From Paenibacillus massiliensis subsp. panacisoli DSM 21345 (GTDB taxonomy: Bacteria > Bacillota > Bacilli > Paenibacillales > Paenibacillaceae): a DNA stretch of 64,000 nucleotides. Location of the stretch: assembly GCF_000426545.1 (NCBI RefSeq), contig NZ_AUFO01000001.1:615317-679316 (forward strand), in the 5' to 3' direction. A program made the translations under genes and the position numbers. Below the pieces are notes generated by a model. That model made no database searches and was not told the origin of the DNA. It saw nothing but the letters and a program-made list of their open reading frames with translations. Numbering within the stretch: the stretch's first letter is position 1; each line of letters starts with the position of its first letter. Shown here piece by piece: positions 61,560 to 64,000 of the stretch.

Positions 61560-61967
61560 ATGGGGACAAGAACTGGAATGATCAGAGCTATTGATGGGAT
61601 GGGTAGAATTGTGATACCTGTGGAATTACGTCAATCCATGGAGATGGGGCCGAGCTCGTTGATTGAGTTTTTTGCAGATACTGATACAGGGCACATGATG
61701 ATGCGTCGATACCAGCTACAGGAGTGTGTGTTCTGTCAGTCCGAGATGCGGCTCACCCCTTATCAGGAGCGATGGATCTGCGGAAGTTGCGCTTTTGAGC
61801 TGAAATCCGCTACTAATCAGAAAGAGAACGAGAGTGACAAGGGGATATTGGGAAGTGCAGGGACAAGACAAAAGTATGTAGTGCCCGTTGCGGCTAACTC
61901 ACATTCTGGACGGAAGCATGGTGAACTTGTTCGATTGCTTCGTGAAATAAGCAAAGGAAACGAGTGA
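61560..61967 (+). CDS. AbrB-type transcription regulator with zinc ribbon
   Basis: 135 aa. Residues 1-50 form a SpoVT/AbrB swapped-hairpin DNA-binding domain (TGMIRAIDGMGRIVIPVELRQSM). Then CVFCQSEM (about 58-65) and WICGSCAFEL (about 76-85) give two C-x2-C knuckles, a zinc ribbon not present in AbrB. The tail is polar and basic. ATG 61560 has GGGAGGAGAAGGG upstream, so the open frame to 61458 is not used. Probably a transition-state-type regulator; targets unknown. Confidence 0.85.
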   Translation: MGTRTGMIRAIDGMGRIVIPVELRQSMEMGPSSLIEFFADTDTGHMMMRRYQLQECVFCQSEMRLTPYQERWICGSCAFELKSATNQKENESDKGILGSAGTRQKYVVPVAANSHSGRKHGELVRLLREISKGNE

Positions 61968-62053
61968 ATCAAATTAAATGCATCGATTCAGAGTCGGCTG
62001 CTATATGGAGGTATATCCACAAAGCTTTGAAATCGTAAAACTCGTGCTTAATA

Positions 62054-62093
62054 GAAAAACTACCGAGCAGGCTTCACAACCTGAATCGGTAGT
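62054..62093 (-). terminator. intrinsic terminator for minus-strand HTH gene
   Basis: On the minus strand ACTACCGATTCAGG pairs with CCTGCTCGGTAGT (62059-62093), followed by TTTTC. Confidence 0.75.
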
Positions 62094-62130
62094 CGTTCCA
62101 TCTCATGTGAATTTGGTAAGCGTGGGCTGA

Positions 62131-62352
62131 TTACGAATCAGCTTGAGCAATTTTGAACTTCCACTCATCTACCTCACGGGGATCCACTTCCAGTAAATGC
62201 GCTATTAATAGTGCTAAAGTGACGCTAGGGATCACAATACCATACTCAATATTTTGAAAGTGGCGCAACGTACATTTCATCGTATGGTTGATCTTGAGTA
62301 CGAGCGCTTCCTGGGTAAGCCTGGCGGCTTCTCTGGCTTCCTTGATCCTCAA
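62131..62352 (-). CDS. XRE-type helix-turn-helix protein
   Basis: About 73 aa. RIKEAREAARLTQEALV...HTMKCTLRHFQNIEYGIVIPSVTLALLIAHLLEVDPREV is a Cro/C1-type HTH (read in parts). TTG 62352 is the best start, with GAGGAG 9 bases upstream; the frame is open to 62457 but without a site. Divergent from the RRNPP-like regulator, with two palindromes between them. Likely a repressor of the divergent promoters. Confidence 0.7.
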   Translation of the reverse strand: MRIKEAREAARLTQEALVLKINHTMKCTLRHFQNIEYGIVIPSVTLALLIAHLLEVDPREVDEWKFKIAQADS

Positions 62353-62380
62353 TGACAATAGCTCCTCATATTTGGTATAC

Positions 62381-62395
62381 CATCTATGATAGATG
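62381..62395. promoter_or_regulatory. 15-bp palindrome, possible operator
   Basis: CATCTATGATAGATG is a perfect 7-1-7 palindrome 28 bases upstream of the minus-strand HTH start, in its leader. Confidence 0.5.
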
Positions 62396-62414
62396 AGGAA
62401 TAAAGTATATATAA

Positions 62415-62442
62415 CGCAATATAATTCGTGAATTATATTGCG
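62415..62442. promoter_or_regulatory. 28-bp palindromic operator candidate
   Basis: CGCAATATAATTC (62415-62427) and GAATTATATTGCG (62430-62442) are perfect inverted repeats with a two-base centre, in the intergenic space of two divergent HTH genes. A -10-like TATACT for the minus-strand gene lies right next to it. Confidence 0.7.
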
Positions 62443-62551
62443 GTTACTAGTATTCATTGTGTAGTATATAGAAAGTAAAAAAACTTATAGAACCTTTATA
62501 TGGATGTTACGAGAAGCAATACTTTGGATTATGGATAGAGGAGGTATTGAA

Positions 62552-63646
62552 GTGGAAGGTGGAAATACCATTCGTGAAGTACTCCATACATACTTGCAAA
62601 AGAACAACCTCTCTTACGTCAAGTTTCACCAGATCTCTGGTGTGAATACAGGTACACTAAGCCGCATGATACAAGGAAGCAAGCCCATTTCGCTTCGCCA
62701 ACTAGAACAGATTACTAGAGGCATGGAATTGCCAGAGGATGCGCTGTTTGATCTGTACGTGGAGGAGTGCGTTGAATTCTCTACGACTTTCCGTCGTATT
62801 GAACCCTTCATCATACGATGTGCAGAGCTTGGTCGTTTGGATTGTTTGGAAAGACTGGTGGGCCGATTGCTGGACAAACTGCGGAATGTGCATTTGTTAT
62901 TTGTAGTCGCTGAAAAATTGTTCACTCTAAACCATACAGAGGCTGCGGCATTGCTGTATTCGAGCGTGAGTGAAGCAGAGAGATACCAGCATTCTGAGCG
63001 ATTAGCAATCTGCCGTTATCGGCTGTTCCAGATCTCACTGAGCGATGATGTGGAAGACAATCTGAGAGCAGCTGATGTGTTCGGGCACTACGTAAACCGT
63101 CTGGAGGAGTCTTATCAGGTAGAAGCGCTAAGAGAACTAATCAATGTTATGGGAACAGCCCATAGATGGAAGCAGGTAGATCAATTGGCAGAACAGTTAC
63201 TTCATGTCGCGAGCATCCAATATGAGCACCCTTCTGGGGAAAGGCAGCCTAATGAACCGTACTATTCTTATATCTTGTATGGCTGGCTTGCAAGAGGAAC
63301 GGTGAGCGCAGAACTTAAGAATTATTCAGAGGCTTTAGGTTATGTCTCTTTATATGCCAACGGGGGAGCCTACATTCGTGAGCGGGATGAGGAGGCCATA
63401 TGGTATATTCAGCAATTCAACGAGTGGGCCAAAGCGAACACACTGTTATACCGGCTGTTATCTGGCGAAGTTGCTGTACTTGAAGAGTATGCAGACTTTG
63501 TTGCAGATCGGCCTGATGAGATCAGTGTTGCACTGGGGCATATCGTGAAGACAGCCAATTGCTATAATGTTGATATTAATCATATATTGGAACGATTCTC
63601 GGCACATATTCCATTTCAAGAAGTTCAGAAGAAACGATTACATTAG
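62552..63646 (+). CDS. RRNPP-like HTH/TPR regulator
   Basis: About 364 aa. Residues 5-60 form an HTH (IREVLHTYLQKNNLSYVKFHQISGVNTGTLSRMIQGSKPISLRQLEQIT, in parts). The remaining 300 residues are helical pairs with TPR spacing, such as AEKLFTLNHTEAAALLYSSV and LKNYSEALGYVSLYAN. This plan is that of peptide-pheromone receptors (PlcR, Rgg, AimR type). GTG 62552 has GAGGAGG 8 bases upstream; the frame is open to ATG 62504 without a site. No small peptide gene follows; an IS30 transposase begins 8 bases after the stop. Confidence 0.78.
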   Translation: MEGGNTIREVLHTYLQKNNLSYVKFHQISGVNTGTLSRMIQGSKPISLRQLEQITRGMELPEDALFDLYVEECVEFSTTFRRIEPFIIRCAELGRLDCLERLVGRLLDKLRNVHLLFVVAEKLFTLNHTEAAALLYSSVSEAERYQHSERLAICRYRLFQISLSDDVEDNLRAADVFGHYVNRLEESYQVEALRELINVMGTAHRWKQVDQLAEQLLHVASIQYEHPSGERQPNEPYYSYILYGWLARGTVSAELKNYSEALGYVSLYANGGAYIRERDEEAIWYIQQFNEWAKANTLLYRLLSGEVAVLEEYADFVADRPDEISVALGHIVKTANCYNVDINHILERFSAHIPFQEVQKKRLH

Positions 63647-63654
63647 ACGGATTG

Positions 63655-64000
63655 TCAAGCCAAGTGCGACAGTTCCTCTGAAAAGGATTCGTGAGCGGTT
63701 CTCCACCCCAAGCATTTTCGTGGTCTGAGATTAATCAAGCGCAGAGCGGTCTCCAGCGCTTCATCCGTGATTTGTGCGAAATCCGTCCCCTTGGGGAAAA
63801 ACTCTCGTAAGAGGCCATTGGCATTCTCATTCGAACCGCGTTGCCAGGAGGAATACGGATCTGCGAAATACACCTCTAGGCCATGAGTGGCTTCCAGGCT
63901 GGCGTAACAGGCAAACTCTTTGCCACGGTCTGCGGTAGCGGTTTGAAATGCATGGGCAGGGTACTGCGAGGCCGCTACACCAAAGGCAATCTCCATGGAC
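63655..64000 (-). mobile_element. IS30-family transposase, C-terminal part (runs off window)
   Basis: The frame is open to the window edge, giving the last 115 or so residues. HAFQTATADRGKEFACY holds the second catalytic Asp region, and YFADPYSSWQRGSNENANGLLREFFPKGTDF, with the catalytic Glu in NENANG, is diagnostic of IS30 (quoted in parts). Ends close to the stop of the RRNPP-like gene. The terminal inverted repeat cannot be fixed without the other end. Confidence 0.9.

Noticed and set aside
64000..64000. Phage, toxin-antitoxin or defense island near the right end
   Set aside because: The HTH genes, lipoprotein and membrane proteins there show no toxin, nuclease, integrase or structural phage motifs that I can support.

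Overview
The window looks like a chromosomal segment of a Paenibacillus-type Firmicute. GC content is intermediate, Shine-Dalgarno sites are strong, TTG and GTG starts are common, and the gene order follows the Bacillus subtilis hisC-tyrA ... ypjA-ypjB-ypjC-ypjD-dapB-mgsA-bshB1-bshA-cca-birA-panBCD-dinG-ypmB-asnS-dnaD backbone. All function calls are from reading the sequence and from family knowledge; no database search was run.

Layout. 1-2.3 kb: hisC and tyrA (histidine/aromatic amino acids). 2.3-3.0 kb: a gene-free stretch with a consensus promoter and a terminator about 95 nt apart, a candidate small RNA. 3.0-4.9 kb: ECF sigma factor, anti-sigma factor and a histidine phosphatase. 5-10.4 kb: an unknown protein, a gamma-carbonic anhydrase, an IDEAL-domain protein, YpjA, YpjB, YitT (ypjC) and YpjD. 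10.5-25.5 kb: TPR protein, dapB, mgsA, bshB1, bshA, cca, birA, panB-panC-panD, TPR protein, dinG, rex, a methylthioadenosine/S-adenosylhomocysteine deaminase-like amidohydrolase and a YpmB/TseB-like protein. 26-30.3 kb: an FtsH-like AAA protease with a small membrane partner, then a 3-hydroxyacyl-CoA dehydrogenase overlapping ackA; aspB, expected here from B. subtilis, is missing. 30.4-32.5 kb: asnS and dnaD. 32.7-35.2 kb: a second ECF sigma/regulator pair followed by a membrane protein with three copies of a TM2-like motif.

36.9-46.4 kb is a complete opine-metallophore (staphylopine-type) locus: cntK-cntL-cntM on the minus strand, divergent from cntA-B-C-D-F-E. Histidine racemization, aminobutyrate transfer and reductive condensation make the metallophore; CntE would export it and CntABCDF re-import the metal complex. 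The shared promoter region carries three Zur-box-like palindromes placed on two well-formed promoters, so zinc starvation is the likely signal. 46.5-48.6 kb: a third sigma/anti-sigma (DUF4179) pair. 49.0-55.4 kb (minus): a T-box leader, proB, proA, a pyrroline-5-carboxylate reductase gene and mtnW-mtnX-mtnB of methionine salvage.

55.5-64 kb is accessory DNA: a structured intergenic repeat, two type I-C-like CRISPR arrays without cas genes that share a nearly identical leader, a solitary CRISPR-like repeat inside a small ORF, small membrane, lipoprotein and regulator genes, a phosphodiester glycosidase-like protein, an AbrB-type regulator with a zinc ribbon, a divergent pair of HTH regulators around a 28-bp palindrome (one RRNPP-like), and an IS30-family transposase running off the right edge.
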